A stretch of DNA of 50,131 bases. It comes from Polyangiaceae bacterium (GTDB lineage Bacteria > Myxococcota_A > Polyangia > Polyangiales > Polyangiaceae). Where the stretch lies: positions 1 through 50,131 of the forward strand of contig CANJMI010000027.1 of NCBI GenBank assembly GCA_947475525.1, in the 5' to 3' direction. Of the stretch, positions 49,288 through 50,131 are shown in pieces (the stretch's first letter is position 1; every line of letters begins with the position of its first letter). A program made the position numbers and the translations under genes. The notes under the pieces are model-generated. The model had not been told where the DNA came from. It searched no databases and saw nothing but the letters and a program-made list of their open reading frames with translations.

Positions 49288-49650
49288 ATGCTATCGAAAA
49301 CGACATCCAAGGCAGGTGCGACGGTTCTTGGGCTTCCTCTCGTGAGTGTTGCGCTCGCGGGATGCAATGCAATAGGGGCGCCCCCAAAGGAATTTCCGAT
49401 GAAGGAGGGAGACTCGATATGCATCGGTTCGTCCTTCTATAAAGTGGCCGATATCAAAGCTTACCCTTGGATCAGTCTGACCCCCAATTCCAAGTGTGCC
49501 GAACCTGGGTCTCCAAATGCCTACGTGAATGCTGATCGTGTCGATTCATTCAGACCGGACTGCACTTGCAAGTACTCCGCGGCGTGCATGAAGAAGTGCA
49601 AAGAGAGTGAGCTACCACTCGACAAATGCCTGGCGACGTGTACTGACTGA
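49288..49650 (+). CDS. Small Cys-rich lipoprotein
   Basis: A 120-residue exported protein with a signal peptide and lipobox VALAGC. The mature part has eight further cysteines, including CTCKYSAACMKKCKE and KCLATC near the C-terminus, so disulfides are likely. The middle segment (GDSICIGSSFYKVADIKAYPW) is beta-like. I do not recognise the family. GC content is lower and codon choice is less biased than in the other genes, and it lies between a pseudogene and an IS element, so horizontal gain is possible. Confidence 0.7.
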   Translation: MLSKTTSKAGATVLGLPLVSVALAGCNAIGAPPKEFPMKEGDSICIGSSFYKVADIKAYPWISLTPNSKCAEPGSPNAYVNADRVDSFRPDCTCKYSAACMKKCKESELPLDKCLATCTD

Positions 49651-49669
49651 GTTTCGCTGAGAAGCTCGG

Positions 49670-49697
49670 CCCCGACGGTCTTCGACCGTTCACGGGG
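49670..49697 (+). terminator. Hairpin after the small lipoprotein gene
   Basis: CCCCG-ACGGTC-TTC-GACCGT-TCA-CGGGG folds into an 11-base-pair stem with a 3-base bulge and a TTC loop, starting 20 bases after the stop. No T-tract follows, so intrinsic termination is uncertain. Confidence 0.4.
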
Positions 49698-49978
49698 TGA
49701 GAACGCTGGGCTGAGCACCGCTAGGATGTCGAGGTTTCGAACGACGGCGTCGATGGTTGAACGGTCAACGCGAGCCTGTCGCTACGAGTGCGCGGTGCGA
49801 ATGTTCAGGGGGCGGATGTCCCAAGCTGGGGAACGGTCGCATTGAGTTACCCTCCAATTGGCACATCTTGCTGAGCCCCGTCCTTGGCATGCCTGCGAAT
49901 TCGGGATGGTCCATCGAGTACGAAGCCACGCTCCGCTTAATCGGCGCCATTGAATTCTATGCGGGCACGACGTGAAAG
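49698..49978. other. No gene recognised next to the IS30 end
   Basis: Short open frames here have no family likeness. The region includes two GAATTC sites and probably the outer edge of the IS30-type element near 49950-49978, but I could not fix the terminal inverted repeat without the other end. Confidence 0.4.
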
Positions 49979-50000
49979 GACCCCTTGAGTTCAAGGGGTC
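49979..50000. repeat. Perfect 22-base palindrome over the IS30 transposase stop codon
   Basis: GACCCCTTGA-GT-TCAAGGGGTC: ten-base arms with a two-base centre. The TGA stop of the transposase is inside the right arm. It may act as a terminator that blocks transcription into or out of the element, or be part of the end recognised by the transposase. Confidence 0.7.
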
Positions 50001-50131
50001 GTCGCAACACATTTTCGATTTATCAATACTAATTGATCTCGGAGCGCCTCTGCAGGTGTTCTCCATCCGAGAGTTTCTCGTGGCCGACCGTTAAGCGCAG
50101 CTGCGACGGCGTCTATCTCTTCGCGAGAGTA
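49991..50131 (-). CDS. IS30-family transposase, C-terminal end (5' part outside window)
   Basis: The minus strand reads YSREEIDAVAAALNGRPRET, LGWRTPAEALRDQL and a closing CVATTP before the stop. The LNxRPRxTLGWxTPAEAL segment is the end of the DDE domain of IS30-family transposases, and the CVATTP-type tail is common in that family. Only the last 46 residues lie in the window. The element would continue beyond 50131, so it cannot be judged complete or broken. Confidence 0.88.
   Translation of the reverse strand, partial: YSREEIDAVAAALNGRPRETLGWRTPAEALRDQLVLINRKCVATTP

Noticed and set aside
49782-50066. 94-codon minus-strand open frame at the right end
   Set aside because: It is one frame off from the IS30 transposase tail, which has clear family motifs and the same strand.
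1-50131. tRNA, rRNA or CRISPR loci
   Set aside because: No cloverleaf with a GGTTCGAATCC-type arm, no rRNA signature and no spaced repeats were seen; a tRNA scan would settle this.

Overview
The window is about 50 kb of high-GC DNA that reads as a myxobacterium, most likely class Polyangia of the Myxococcota. This is inferred from gene style, not from a marker gene. The signs are many lipoproteins with Ser/Gly/Ala-rich linkers after the lipobox, FHA, PP2C and FHA-ABC signalling proteins, Cys-rich and Gly-rich secreted proteins, a TonB domain fused to its receptor, a C13 (legumain-type) protease, and strong use of CTC, GTC, TCG and AAG codons. The first ~605 bases look different: two adjacent photolyase-family genes of beta-proteobacterial style (CTG and CAG rich), the second cut off mid-gene. 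The contig may be chimeric there.

Layout. 1-605: photolyase C-terminus and the start of a photolyase-related gene. 667-6140: thioredoxin-fold lipoprotein; a three-gene NMT1/SsuA-type ABC importer on the minus strand; a porin translationally coupled to a membrane fatty-acid-hydroxylase/sterol-desaturase. 6368-13328: low-complexity repeat protein, HAD phosphatase, SGNH-hydrolase lipoprotein, a two-domain methyltransferase-like/glycosyltransferase-like protein, a METTL25-like methyltransferase and a VWA lipoprotein. 13612-18611: an overlapping SPFH pair, then a Gly-rich/Cys-repeat lipoprotein, an unknown lipoprotein and a membrane-anchored Cys-rich protein. 18612-20191: a mobile-DNA scar in which a HigBA-type toxin-antitoxin pair lies between two copies of a transposase tail inside nested direct repeats. 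20179-27809: acyl-CoA dehydrogenase, DUF4239 membrane protein, DUF2071 protein, MlaE-type permease, TsaE, and an LpoA-like lipoprotein.

27801-31212 holds an sdhCAB-type operon. The iron-sulfur subunit keeps every cysteine ligand. The flavoprotein lacks the covalent-FAD histidine and nearly all residues that bind or reduce a dicarboxylate. The cytochrome b keeps one haem-ligand histidine pair and has Asp and Arg in place of the other. I read it as a repurposed succinate-dehydrogenase-like complex, and it is the strongest candidate here for an undescribed system. 31245-33318 carries hutU with a HmoA-like monooxygenase, and 33401-34774 an SDR and a stand-alone rplS with a recognisable promoter and terminator.

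34950-44312 is a co-directional signalling and envelope block: a zinc-ribbon/27-bp-repeat/FHA protein, a PP2C phosphatase, a triple-FHA ABC exporter, a TonB-domain/TonB-dependent-receptor fusion and its coupled lipoprotein. 44375-48796 contains a Tat/lipobox C39-like cysteine peptidase divergent from a lipoprotein that joins a periplasmic ligand-binding domain to a legumain-like protease, followed by a YHYH protein. 48844-50131 is decayed sequence: an esterase pseudogene, a GA microsatellite, a small Cys-rich lipoprotein, and the 3' end of an IS30-family transposase running off the window. No rRNA, tRNA or CRISPR array was seen.
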